A stretch of 64,000 bases of DNA, taken from Gossypium raimondii (Eukaryota; Streptophyta; Magnoliopsida; Malvales; Malvaceae). This document shows, one piece after another, positions 1 through 10,200 of the stretch. Position 1 is the stretch's first letter; each line of letters opens with the position of its first letter. Position numbers and translations under genes: made by a program. Below the pieces are notes generated by a model. It was given only the letters and a program-made list of their open reading frames with translations, was not told where the DNA came from and did not search any database. The DNA lies in the NCBI RefSeq assembly GCF_025698545.1, contig NC_068567.1, positions 57,355,371-57,419,370 on the forward strand. The letters are read 5' to 3'.

Positions 1-497
1 CACTGTTTTCAAAACTGGATTAGACTAGTCGGTTATACTTGTTGAATTGGGAATTGGTCAAGGTACCAATTTAAAAAAAGGATCAAACAAGTTGACTTGT
101 GAACTGACTGAACTGGTCAAACCTATCAATCAAACCGAATGAACCAATTTTTTTTCTATTTTTTTGATAATTTATTCAATTGAACCGAGAACCAATGGTC
201 TAATTAGTTTGCACACTGGTCCAGTTCTGAAAACATTATAAGTAAAATTATTTATTTATTGGGTTTTGAAGGTAACGTAAAAACAAAAAGAACAAAAAAA
301 AAATCATGTCTTCTAATAAATCTTGGATTTTGAAATTTTCAATTTTTAGAAAGGATTTTAAAATCCAAACCTTAACTCTTATAAAATTAGACTTGGATTT
401 GTCTAAATTCAAATCCAATTTTTTTATTTACTATCTAAATAAAGAATTTGGAGGTTGAAATCCAAATCCATTTTTTTCCCAAATAATGGTCCAAAGA
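1..497. repeat. Duplicated block copy 1, starting with a palindromic MITE
   Basis: Bases 1 to about 236 are a MITE-like element with inverted ends (CACTGTTTTCAAAACTGGA at the left, and TCCAGTTCTGAAAACATTA at the right, which is its inverse). The interior is made of short motifs of the AACTGG / GGTTGAACC kind. The MITE and the roughly 260 bp after it recur at 2449-2914 in the same orientation, so MITE and flank were duplicated together. The left end may lie before the window. Confidence 0.6.
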
Positions 498-504
498 ATA
501 ATAT

Positions 505-691
505 GTTGTTGTTGTTGAAAGGAAATTTGCGCCTTGAAAGGATCAACAAAAGTAACAAAAGCTATGGCTTTGCTAAAGTAGATAACAACATGTTTAACTT
601 CACCATATGCACTGAAGTGTTGTCTCAATATCCTTTTATCTATCTCAATAGAAATTCCATTTATAACCAATTTAGGATTTGTAAACTCCAT
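505..691 (-). pseudogene. RRM (RNA-recognition motif) gene fragment
   Basis: The minus strand reads about 60 residues of RRM-like sequence. An RNP2-like strand (KLVINGI) comes first, then LRQHFSAYGEVKHVVI, which matches the usual helix 1 and strand 2 of an RRM, then an RNP1-like strand (AIAFVTF) and DPFKA. The loop between strands 2 and 3 is shorter than usual and the aromatic positions of RNP1 are partly lost. No start context, exons or further domains are visible on either side, and the fragment sits among repeats. It is most likely a captured, dead piece of an RRM-protein gene. The parent gene cannot be named. Confidence 0.45.
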
Positions 692-699
692 CTCCTTAA

Positions 700-1485
700 A
701 CGATTACACAGAGAATTTAGAAAGGTTGGAAACTACACATAATACTTATAAGATAAAAAATGTGTGTATAAAGATAAACTCCTTTGCATGGCTTACTTGT
801 TGTATTCATTAAATAAATATAAATATATTGTTTCTTTTTACTGTCTAATTTAACAATTTTAAAATTTAAGTATTTATTTAATATTTTGAACAAGTTAATT
901 AGGCGCATGTAGCGGTAAATAATTTATATTACTTAATGGGTTTTACATTAATTTTAAATACATTAGAATTAAAATTTTATAAATTTACTAATAAAGTTTA
1001 TGACAATATCAATTATGTTTCTACATCAATATTTTAGGCAACAGAAAGTGTATATTAAAGTCTTCTCCTGCAAATTTTGGTCATACAAATTTTATATTTT
1101 AATTTTGTAATTTATTTTTTCAAATTTCTTTTAGAAATTAAAATATTTAAATTTTAAGATTTTGAAAATTTTGGATAATTTATTATTTTTAAATTCTTTT
1201 GGAAATTAAAATATTTAAAATTTAAGATTTTGAATTAATCTATATTTATTGTTTGGATAATTCCAATTTAGATTTGGATTTCAACTAATTTTAAGTCTTA
1301 AAAATATTTTCTAAAATTTAATTATTTGGGAAGATTTTGAACATCGTTGTTTGAATTGGACCAGACCAGCCTATCGAATTGGGAACCAACTACGGTATTG
1401 CTTCGAAGAAAGACATTTAACCTGTTGGCTCAAGAATCAGTATGGACCAGTTGAATTGAAAAAAGATCAGTTGATGTAGTTGAAC
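700..1485. other. AT-rich intergenic sequence with a short tandem duplication
   Basis: No gene is seen. Around 1117-1235 a unit of roughly 80 bp, built on TTTTAGAAATTAAAATATTTAAA...AAGATTTTGA, occurs twice in tandem. From about 1350 the sequence resembles the AACTGG / GAACC motifs of the MITE at the window start, and this stretch is the host of the hAT-type insertion that follows. Confidence 0.4.
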
Positions 1486-1916
1486 TAGACCTGTCCATGG
1501 GCCGGACGGCCCGGCCTGAAGGCCCGCCCGAAATATTGGAGGGTTCGGGTAAAAATATAGGCCCGAAATATGGGCTTGGGCAAAAAAATGAGGCCCGTTT
1601 AAAAAACGGGCCGGGCCTCGGGCACCACTTTTTTTGCCCGGGCCTGGCCCGGCCCGAATATAATAAATATATATTATTATTATTATTATTATTTTAATTT
1701 TAAAATACTTTTAAAATAATTTTTTTATTTTTTAAAATAATTTTTTAATGTTTATTTTAAAAATGGGTCGGGCCAGGCCGGGCTCGGGCTTATGATATTT
1801 TTCTCGGGCCGGGCTTGGGCAAAATTTTAAGCCCATATTTCGAGTCTGGCCGAGCCTGGGCCTAGGTGGCGGGCCAAAAATTTTTCTGAACCCGGCCCGG
1901 CCCATGGACAGGTCTA
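1486..1916. mobile_element. hAT-type MITE (GGCCCGG-rich), copy 1
   Basis: A 431-bp element with perfect inverted ends of about 20 bp (TAGACCTGTCCATGGGCC). It is flanked by a perfect 8-bp target-site duplication, AGTTGAAC, at 1478-1485 and 1917-1924. An 8-bp duplication and TAG-type ends indicate the hAT superfamily. The interior is mirror-symmetric, with GGCCCGG-rich arms around an AT-rich centre. It encodes no transposase, so it is non-autonomous. It is nested in an older AACTGG-type repeat. Confidence 0.85.
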
Positions 1917-2448
1917 AGTTGAACCAGTTAAACCAATTTATTTATTTTTATGAATTTTTTAATTAATTATTTAATGGAACAGGATAAATCGGTCAAATCA
2001 GTCATACCGATAAAATCGGTTGAACCGAAAAATCGATGGCTAAATCGATTCAACCACTAATTCTATTCTAAAAATCTTGCTTTTGAATGAAATTTTTTTT
2101 TCCACTTTTTTATCAACAATTTATTGCTTCTATATATTATTTTAAAGACTTTTTCTTTTGAATTATTCTTGAACAAACAAAAAAAAAACTTTTCATATTT
2201 ATATTTTTATAAATTTTTGGGTTAAAATATTTTTAAAAACTTTCAACTTCAACGTATTATTAATACAAGTCATTTATATTTTATTTTCACCTAAATAAAA
2301 TCAAATAATTTGGCTTGTAATTGAATAAGTGAATTTACGTAGGTATAAATTAAAAGACAGGATTTATAAATTAAAATTAAGAGAATTATGGTATAAATGA
2401 AAAATTTGAATATTTATATTGTATTACGTTAAATGCATGAAGCTTTAT

Positions 2449-2914
2449 CATTGTTTTCAAAACTGGACTGGACTACATGGTTATACCGATTAAATTGGAA
2501 ATTGGTCGATGTACCAATTCAAAAAAAGGATCAAACCAGTTGAGTTGTGAACCGGTTGAATTGACTGAACTAGTCAAACCTATCAATCAAACCGAATGAA
2601 CCGATTTTTTCAATTTTTTAATAATTTATTCAATTGAATCGAGAACCAATGGATTTTAAAATTATTATAAGTAAAATTATTTATTGGGTTTTGAACGTAA
2701 AACAAAAAACAAAAAAAAAATTCATGTCTTCTAATCAATCTTAGATTTTGGAATTTTCAATTTTAGAATGGATTTTAAAATCCAAACCTTAACACTTATA
2801 AAGTTATACTTGGATTTGTCTAAATTCAAATCTAATTTTTATTTATTATCTAAACAAAGAATTTGGATGTTCAAACCCAAATCCTTTTTTTTTTGCCCAA
2901 ATCATGGTCCAAAC
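2449..2914. repeat. Duplicated block copy 2 (direct repeat of 1-497)
   Basis: This is a second copy of the block at the window start, in the same orientation, with the same MITE left end (CATTGTTTTCAAAACTGGA) and the same flank up to the shared motif ATGGTCCAAA. It lacks the right end of the MITE, which suggests a deletion after duplication. The two copies are about 2.45 kb apart and differ at roughly one base in ten by eye. Confidence 0.65.
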
Positions 2915-2964
2915 AAGCCACTAGATAACTTTTAAATATATCTCATAAAAAGACACTTTGTTTT

Positions 2965-3060
2965 TCTAACAACCTCCTAACATAGTGGTAAGAATATCAT
3001 TTTGTAGGAACAAGAACTTGGGATCAATCCCAAATAACAATTTAAATACTTGTAGTATAC
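2965..3060 (+). repeat. Possible tRNA-derived SINE fragment
   Basis: A box-A-like TAGTGGTAAG is followed about 35 bp later by a box-B-like GATCAATCC. This is the internal promoter arrangement of tRNA-derived SINEs. No tail or target-site duplication was resolved, and the match could be chance in AT-rich DNA. Confidence 0.25.
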
Positions 3061-3104
3061 ACAACAAGAATATATATTGTAGAGAGAAAAATATTTATAC
3101 AATA

Positions 3105-4055
3105 CTAGAAATATTGTCATACGTGTATGCGTATGTAAATCACATATTTAGAAAATAAATGTGTGTTTAAAAATAACATACAATATAAATAATAAAAAAG
3201 TATGGTTTGGATCTAATTAATAGTAACACATGAAATATGTATGATATTATGTAACAACTCGATTTTCAGTGGTGACGGAACAGTGGTTCGGGACCACAAA
3301 TTATGGTCGTGTCGACTCGTAATTTTTATTTTTATAACATTTATGGAGTCATTAGAGTCGTATTAAAGTTTGGTTCCGAAATATTAATGTTTAGATAGCT
3401 AATTAAAGAAAAAGGACTAATTTGTAAAAGGTGCAAAACTTAGTAATTATTATATTTAGTTGATTAAATAGCTTAAAATTTAAATGAGGAAGGACCTAAG
3501 TGATAAATTATCCCCAATTAATTTGGTTGGACGGTTAAAAATAGAAAATAATAAAATAATGCAATTTAAATGGCAAAATTGTAAATTAGTTGAAATTAAA
3601 CAAACAAATTGAAAAATTAAAGTTTTCCTATTCATTTTTCTTCAACCTTTGTCGAAATCACCATAGGAGAAAGATTAAAGTTTTGGTTTCTTCGTCCTTG
3701 TGCATGTGAGTTCAATTCTCATCTATTTGTTGTAATTTTTATATTTTTGAGATCATTACAACTAGGTCTAACTAGTTCATACCTTCGTTTTTGAATCAGT
3801 TAAAATTTTAGAAGTTGCCATTGATGAAACTTGAATGCTTTTTATGATAATTGTGTATTTGAAGCTTTAGTTGTGTTATTTGATGATTTTGTAATGTGAA
3901 TTTTGTTAGATTATTAATACTAGAAGTCCTATCACACACATATGCATGTAGAATACACGTATTTAGAAAACATGTGTGATTAAAAATAATATACCATAAA
4001 TAATGAATTATATGGTTTGAAACTAATTAATTATAACACATGAAATGTGTACGAT
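3105..4055. repeat. About 145-bp direct repeats around an LTR remnant
   Basis: 3105-3249 and about 3918-4055 are direct repeats. Both run from TACTAGAA through ATTTAGAAAA, TATGGTTTG and CTAATTAAT to AACACATGAAAT and end in GATATT. They are clearly diverged. The LTR-like remnant starts exactly at the end of the first copy, so an insertion between or within tandem units is likely. Confidence 0.55.
3250..3905 (+). mobile_element. LTR-retrotransposon remnant (probably Ty3/gypsy), partial LTR
   Basis: The sequence begins TGTAACAACTCGATTTTCAG, the style of LTR start that is common in cotton gypsy families. It continues as AT-rich non-coding DNA with an LTR-like CT-rich segment near 3650-3720. It is a broken fossil: no coding part and no clear second terminus were found. 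The family assignment is inference. Confidence 0.45.
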
Positions 4056-4500
4056 ATTGAAATAAAAATTTGATTAAATTGTAAATGAAACGAAATTACA
4101 ATTGATAGAAGTAATAAAATGTGCATATTAAAATAAAAATGTATAAAAGAATTAAAATGAGGTTAAGTGGTAAATTTAAAATATACTAATCTAGTTAACA
4201 CGGGTTCAAATATCATTTTATGCATTTTTAATAAAAGATTAAAATACTCTCAAATAATATAACTTATTTTAATTACAAAAGACATTTCTATAATTTCTCT
4301 AACTAAATTGGTGTTCGGTTAACTTATGACACCAACTTAGTCAGGTGCTTTAATAATAGTATGATTAATATTATAAAAATATTAAAATAAAATTATGCTT
4401 TCTTCCCAAAATTTATTATTTTATTTTTTAATTCGTAATTTGGTATACTAAATTTTAGTCCCATTAGGCATTGCTATTTCAGGTGAAAAAGTGATTTTCA
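4056..4500. other. AT-rich sequence without a gene
   Basis: No coding potential is seen. Around 4160-4215 a GGTTAAGTGG...GGGTTCAAATATC pair resembles the A and B boxes of a decayed tRNA-derived SINE, but this is too weak to call. Confidence 0.3.
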
Positions 4501-4649
4501 GGGTGAGTTTGGATAGGCAGTGCGTGCATTTACTTACGGTTAGTGTAAAAACAGCGGTGACGGTGAGATTAGATACTGTAGCGATATTGTAGCGTGAAAT
4601 AAAAAATAAGCTAAACGCATCGCACCCAATCGCGTATCTAAACTCACCC
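4501..4649. mobile_element. Tourist-like (PIF/Harbinger) MITE
   Basis: A 149-bp element with inverted ends GGGTGAGTTTGGATA / GGGTGAGTTTAGATA. It is flanked by the trinucleotide TCA on both sides (4498-4500 and 4650-4652), which fits the TNA target preference of PIF/Harbinger elements. The interior repeats GTAGCG and GCGGTG-type motifs. The short open frame running through it on the minus strand is a by-product of the repeat. Confidence 0.75.
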
Positions 4650-5152
4650 TCAATCTCAAAAGTAACGCCAAACATTGACTTTGGGTTGAAAAAGCTGCTT
4701 TTTTACCCAAATCCAAAAAATGGGATTTTGATCCTTATGACTTTTGGGTTTTGAAAGACAATTTGTATTAAAAAATATGGATTAATTTATACCTTTTGTA
4801 TCATTATATTAAATTATTTAAATATTATTTATTATTATATTTGAAATTTTAAAATATTTCATGTATCATTAAATTTATAAATAATTTATTAATTATTAAA
4901 ATGTATTTAAAATGCATATTTTTGTATGACAATATTAAATTATTTAAATATTAGCTAAAATAATTTATTTTTAATTTTTAACGTCTTGTATAAAATAGAC
5001 ATTTTAACTTTCCGTTACAAATTCTGACAGTAATGTCAAACACTTAAAATTAACAAGCCACACTTTTCCACGGCACTTTCCTATAGTACTTTCCAGAAAA
5101 AACTTATTCAAAAACATTTATCAATAATAACAATGCCAACATTAGCCTTTAG
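4650..5152. other. AT-rich intergenic sequence
   Basis: No gene or recognisable element is seen in this stretch. Confidence 0.4.
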
Positions 5153-5781
5153 TAGAGGTGATCATGGGTCGGGTCGGGCCCAAGTAAAAATTTAGGCCCA
5201 TTTGCTAGGTATGAGCCTAGCCTGGCCCGAATAAAAATGCTAAAATTCGGACTCGAACTGGCTTGCGCATATTAAATTTTTTATATTATATTATTTTTAC
5301 ATAATTTTTAAATATATATAATACATCAAAAATACTAAAAACATTAAAATAAATATTTCCGAACAAATTGAAAATAAATTTTAAAAAATATGTATACTTA
5401 AATAATACTAAGATAGATGCAACTTAACAAGAAAATGTCACTAAAATAATAACAAAATTAACAATAAAACAAGTGTTATAAAATATTCAAACAATAACAA
5501 CAAAATAGTAGCAACATAATAGTGGAATAGTAGCAAAATAGGGAGAAAACAACAAGAAAATATCATTAAAATAATAAAAAAGAGCAGATTTTGTTTTGCC
5601 ATTTAGTGAATTCGGGCTGGGCTCGGGCCAAAAATGTATTACCTGAGGCCCGGTCCGTTTTTAAAACATGTCTTATTTTTTCCCAAGCCCATTTTTCGAG
5701 CTTATATTTTTACCCAAATCCTTCTACTTTTCGAGCGGGCCTTCGGGTCGGGCCGAGTGGCCCAACCCATTAGCAGGTCTA
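5153..5781. mobile_element. hAT-type MITE (GGCCCGG-rich), copy 2
   Basis: A 629-bp element starting TAGAGGTGATCATGGGTCGG and ending in the inverse of TAGACCTGCTAATGGG. It is flanked by an 8-bp near-perfect duplication, GCCTTTAG (5145-5152) and GCCCTTAG (5782-5789). The terminal sequence and GGGTCGGGCC arms place it with the element at 1486-1916. The centre is AT-rich with CAACAATAAC-type runs. It has no transposase. Confidence 0.8.
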
Positions 5782-5879
5782 GCCCTTAGTAACCCATATC
5801 ATTTATTGTTATTCATTTTTTATTATATGTTCAAAGGAGAAAGGAAATAAATTTTTTAAAATCATTAAAGTCTAGTATT

Positions 5880-6850
5880 GTCACAATCGAATCTTGTCGG
5901 TCAGTTGAATCAATTGAATCAAGAAATGGTGGTCTAATTAGTTTGATAGGTAATATATAACTGAAAACAAAACAAATCACTGTGAAATGGTAAAAAACTG
6001 AAAATCAAGAAAAAAAAAAAAGACGGTTCAATCGATTATAATTTTTAAATTTTTATTTGATTATTGTTAAATTGACGACTTGATGGACTGAGCCACAAAC
6101 ATGATTCTTAAAGGTATCTTATATAAACTCAACATCTTACAATTTTTAATGTATTTTTTTAATTTTTCTTTTGTATTATGAAATAATACATTTGCAAGGT
6201 ATTTTATTTTTGTCATAGTTGGATTAAAATTATAATTCAAATTAAAATTTTACATTTGCAAAGTATTTAAAAATTAATTTATATAGCTTTTGCAATATAA
6301 TATTATATCTAATATTTTCATATTAAGTTGTTTATTGTTGGATAATCCAAATTTAAATAGCAAAAAGAAATCAAAATTTAATATAACTTGTAAGGTCCTT
6401 GAAATATTGTTCTTAATATTAAAAAAAGAATATTTTTATATTAAAATATATTTTCTAAAATTAAATAAAATAAACTTTATAAGTTTTTTCGCAACAATTT
6501 ATTTACTTAAAATTTTTATATATACCTCTTATTTATACTTTTGATTTCGTCCATGTGTATGTATGAATAGGAAATGATCTATATGCACTATTATTTTTAA
6601 AATTAGTTTTATACACTTTTTAACCTTTTGTATAATTAATATTTTAACAATAAATAAGTTGAATTTATCTATATAATTTTAATATCAAGTCTATACATTT
6701 TCAAATCAATCTAATATATTTATTATATCAATCTATAATAAATAGACAAAAACTAGCAACGATGATAATGATTGGATTAAGGATTTTAAATTAAAAGAGT
6801 AAAATGATTAAATTTTAAACTTATAAAATACAGAGACCAAATCTCAAATT
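5880..6850. other. AT-rich sequence; decayed MITE relative, no gene
   Basis: 5880-6110 carries GAATCAATTGAATC / GGTTCAATCGATT motifs like those in the first MITE, but no termini could be fixed. The remainder is AT-rich DNA with frequent stops in all frames. Confidence 0.35.
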
Positions 6851-7028
6851 CTATAATAGATGTATTTTAACTTCATCATTATGCTGGAACTTTGCAACAT
6901 ATTTCAAACACTTGATCTAAAGGTGCATGATCGCCACTTCCTTCATCTTTATGAGCATATAACAGTTGTTTTTACCTTTGAACACAAACATCCCTCCCTC
7001 ATAGTACCAAAGAGGAAAACTTATATTA

Positions 7029-7285
7029 CCTGTTGCACTACACTACTTGTTTCGTCAGGGGTGGCCTCAATTGTATAGTGTTTTACAGCTTTTTGCAGGG
7101 ACTCAAATCTTGAAAACACTTTAGCCTGCACGAAATAGACAGTGTATGATTGACAAGCATGTGTGTGTGTTATTTTTACACTCCATCAATGAAATAATGC
7201 CCAGAATGGAAAAGAGATGTACGCTTGCTGGGTTGAAAAATGTACGACCAAAGCCATAATAGAGGCCCAAAATATCATACGCCTG
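7029..7285 (-). pseudogene. Two exon-like blocks of an unrecognised gene
   Basis: On the minus strand, a block near 7285-7180 opens after a CAG acceptor and reads AYDILGLYYGFGRTFFNP. A second block near 7124-7029 opens after another CAG and reads AKVFSRFESLQKAVKHY followed by TIEATPDETSSVVQQ, ending at CAG|GTAATATAAG. Codon choice and splice-like borders suggest real exons, but the first block cannot be closed cleanly and I recognise no family. It may be a gene fragment left behind by rearrangement, possibly linked to the exon pair at 11.2 kb. Low confidence. Confidence 0.3.
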
Positions 7286-7379
7286 AAAAGAAATTAGAAT
7301 GATGTAAATTTGAGGTAAAATGGATTATGTATGGATGTTTTTTAGTACTGTTCTCCATTTGCTACACTCCTCGTCTAAG

Positions 7380-7830
7380 TTTGAAAGTTCATTCAAATTT
7401 TGAGAAAATTTGAGTAAAATTATCAGGCCCAAAAAATATATTATGGGAAAAGATTAGGCCCGTTTAAAATATAGACTAAGTTTGAGCTTGAATATTCAAG
7501 ACGAGCCCAGATCAAATTTTTAAGTTTGTAATACTTTATATTATATTATTTTTATATATTATATAAATTATAACACATAAAAAGAACCTATACTAAATAT
7601 ATAATATTTAAACATTAAAATAATATTAAGATGACTATATAAAAATTTAATAAATAAAAATATATAAAATTATTAAATATTAAATTAAAATAATATAAAT
7701 ATTTAAAAATAAAAAAATAATATGAGCAGACTTGAACAAAACTTTAGTTTCATATTTTGAATTGGACAAGTATAAAATATATTAATATTATGCTTAGATC
7801 CATTCAAACTCAAGTGAATACTTTTTATCC
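7380..7830. repeat. Probable decayed GGCCCG-type MITE
   Basis: TCAGGCCCAAAAAATA...TTAGGCCCGTTTAAAATA and the later AT-rich centre resemble the two hAT-type MITEs upstream. The ends are too decayed to place and no target-site duplication was found. Confidence 0.3.
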
Positions 7831-8465
7831 TTGAAAATGATTCACTTTCATATATCATCATGTTTCATTTCATTTGATATTTTTCATTATTTTAATAAAT
7901 TGAATATGCATTGCACATGGAATTTAGGTAAAATAATAAATTTAAAATATCATAATGGAGTATGCCTCCATTGTTTATGAAAACAACTCCTACTTGAAAT
8001 CTCGTTTTAAAGTCTATCCAACAATTCAAACTTTTCCATTTCTAATTTAGATATGGAAGAAGACTCTTCTTTTTATGTCTCTATTCAGTACATTATACAT
8101 ACTTTATAAATAAAAGTCTGTTTCATCCATTAAAATTGCTTCCAAAAATACTATGATTTTCTAGAAAATATTATATTTTATAATATTTGAATGATTTTCA
8201 TAAAATATTTTTATTATTCAACGTATTTTTGAATACATTTTGTAAGTTGTTTTAGTGAAATAAACATAAAATAAATATTTTGTAATTAAAAAGTAATTCT
8301 TTTCATTAATTAATTTTAAAAAATATGGTAAAATGAAAATATATATTTTTAATCAAACTTAAATAATCCGTTGACTTAATTATTCCTTTTATACAAATTT
8401 GAATATATAGTCAATTCAAGTCCTTTTTCCAAAACAACATTTTATTTTGCTATAGTATGGAATGA
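7831..8465. other. AT-rich intergenic sequence
   Basis: No gene or element is recognised here. Confidence 0.4.
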
Positions 8466-8469
8466 AAAC

Positions 8470-8885
8470 AAATTAACCTATGGCCATTCTAGGAATTGCA
8501 AAACGAATGGTATCCTCTTGTAAAATTTGCAGTAAAGCCTCTGGAGGAGAGTAAAAGTAGTAAAGCCCCAATCTCATGGAACCAGCTTCTTTTACCATTG
8601 CATCTGCAGCTCGATTCCCTTCACGATAAGTGCAAGTAATTTGGAGATCCCAATTTAGCTACATCCTATGATGAATTGAACGCAGCAGGCCATTAGATGA
8701 AGGTTCATTTAGAGTGGATGAAGGTTCATTAGATAAGTGTAAGTAATCTGGATAAACTATCAAGTTTGAGAAGCACCTTCCTTACTCCTAAGGTTCTAGC
8801 CAAATTAAGACCATCATAAGCACCCCACAGCTTGACATTATCTACTTCAAAACAGCATTTTTGGTTCCTTTGCTAAGCTTTTAAC
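8470..8885 (-). mobile_element. LINE remnant: RNase H C-terminal part
   Basis: The minus strand encodes an RNase H-type C-terminus as found in plant non-LTR retrotransposons. Pieces in order are VKLWGAYDGLNLARTLGVRK, then CTYREGNRAADAMVKEAG, then YYFYSPPEALLQIL and AIPRMAIG. REGNRAAD matches the conserved motif near the end of the domain. A short repeat around 8690-8730 disturbs the middle. No reverse transcriptase is attached, so this is a truncated relic. It is the first segment of a mosaic that continues to 10.2 kb. Confidence 0.65.
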
Positions 8886-8889
8886 ATGG

Positions 8890-9000
8890 GCACAATACTT
8901 CCAAAATTCCCAAAACCAAGTTATTTATGTAACAAAAGTCAGATGCTTCAAACTTCTTGGCATGATGTAAACCACCAGCTCCTGATGCACACATATCATG
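8890..9000 (-). pseudogene. Histone deacetylase (RPD3/HDA1 class I type) gene fragment
   Basis: The minus strand reads [20 protein letters not shown] then [10 protein letters not shown]. Class I plant histone deacetylases (HDA6/HDA19) have [20 protein letters not shown] at this place, which includes the catalytic-site histidines. About 35 residues remain. The sequence just before the fragment ends in GTGTGCATCAG, which looks like an intron acceptor, so the piece was probably copied from genomic DNA and not from mRNA. Nothing else of the gene is present, so it is non-functional. It lies between a LINE relic and plastid DNA. Confidence 0.65.
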
Positions 9001-9061
9001 GTAATACGTTGAGCACTTACAACAAATAACACAAATCTATAAGCATATGTAACATAAATAA

Positions 9062-9652
9062 CAATATTGGACCGATGATTTGAGAAATACGCTCCAAATT
9101 TCCTTTTTCAAGTGTGGAAACTCCAAGAATAGAAGTAGTAGGATTTATTTTCATAATAAAGTGAAATATGTCAATTTTTTTCCAAAATTATCTAGTACAA
9201 AATAAATCTTCGACTGGAGGTTGATCGGTTAATTCAATAAAAAATGAGGGGTTAGCACTCAATTTCGTTGGTCCCATCCAATTCAAGTGCATGCAATTGG
9301 CTTGTTTCCTTATTCAATGAAGGAATTTTTAAGTTCAACCAACCTATTTTCAAAATAGGAAGCGGACAAATAATAATTTTGAGAGAGTCTTTCATTTGTC
9401 CATCATTATAGGCAACACCATCCATATTATCTATGAAATTCGAACCCGAACTCTATTTATGATTCTTTATTTCTATCTTATTAGCCCTGTTTCAATTTCA
9501 TTTCGTATTTTATTTTAGCATATCGAATTTTTTTTACTTTACGTCCAACCTCTCCCCCCTTTTTCCATCTATATTCCCTTTTTATTTCATTTCAGGGCCG
9601 AATTACGCCTGTTTTCACATCTAGGATTTACATATACAATATATATTACTGT
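9062..9652 (-). other. atpB: Nuclear plastid DNA (NUPT): atpB 5' end and atpB-rbcL spacer
   Basis: On the minus strand an ATG at 9154-9152 opens MKINPTTS...[13 protein letters not shown], then QIIGPIL. This matches the N-terminus of plastid ATP synthase beta subunit (MRINPTTSGSGVSTLEKKN...). The frame stops matching after about 30 codons, at roughly 9062. The upstream part, to about 9652, has features I recall from the atpB-rbcL spacer, ending near AGGATTTACATATACAATAT. It is a nuclear copy: the coding part is truncated and no other plastid gene follows in plastid order. Confidence 0.7.
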
Positions 9653-10200
9653 TCCCAGAACTAGTCGGATGGAGTAGATAATTTCCTTGTTTAAATTAAA
9701 TAAATTCTAATTTACTAATTTAAAAGTTAGAATAAAAAATCCCTCCCCAAACCGTGCTTGCATTTTTCATTGCACACGGCTTTCTCTATGTATCCATCTA
9801 AAACCCTGTTTATTCCCTAAACAGGACTCTAAAAAAAAGCGGAATACTCGGTCAATCCCCTCTTATTCTTACTGCCTGAACATTTAATACTAGAATTGAA
9901 TTTACATAATTTCATAACCAATCATGAATGATTGACCAAAGCATTGATACAAATAATATCCAAATACCAAATTCGTCCCCTATAGAACTTTCGCAAAGCA
10001 AAAAAACCTCTTGGGAAGATCAAAGAAAAAACATGTTCTTCTTCCGTTTCCGTAAAGAATTCTTCCAAAAATTCCAAACCTAATTTTTTCAAAAAAGCAC
10101 GGACAGTACTTTTGTGTTTACGAGCCAAAGTCTTAACACAAGAAAACCGAAGTATATATTTTATTCGATACAAACTTTTTTTTTTTTGAAGATCCACTGT
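9653..10200 (-). other. matK: Nuclear plastid DNA (NUPT): trnK-UUU intron with matK 3' end
   Basis: The minus strand from about 10200 reads the last 90 or so codons of matK, with [36 protein letters not shown] and [10 protein letters not shown], ending at a stop at 9922-9924. Below it comes the 3' part of the trnK group II intron, with a domain-V-like stretch (GTGTGCAATGAAAAATGCAAG) near 9752-9777. Then comes the start of trnK exon 2 (ATCCGACTAGTTCTGGGA), which breaks off at 9653. The matK frame is still open but diverged, consistent with an old nuclear insertion. It joins directly to atpB-rbcL DNA that is far away in normal plastid genomes. Confidence 0.85.

Noticed and set aside
1497-1697. 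66-codon GC-rich open frame
   Set aside because: It lies inside the hAT-type MITE and comes from its GGCCCGG repeats; no protein family.
4448-4675. 75-codon open frame on the minus strand
   Set aside because: It is read through the Harbinger-type MITE at 4501-4649.
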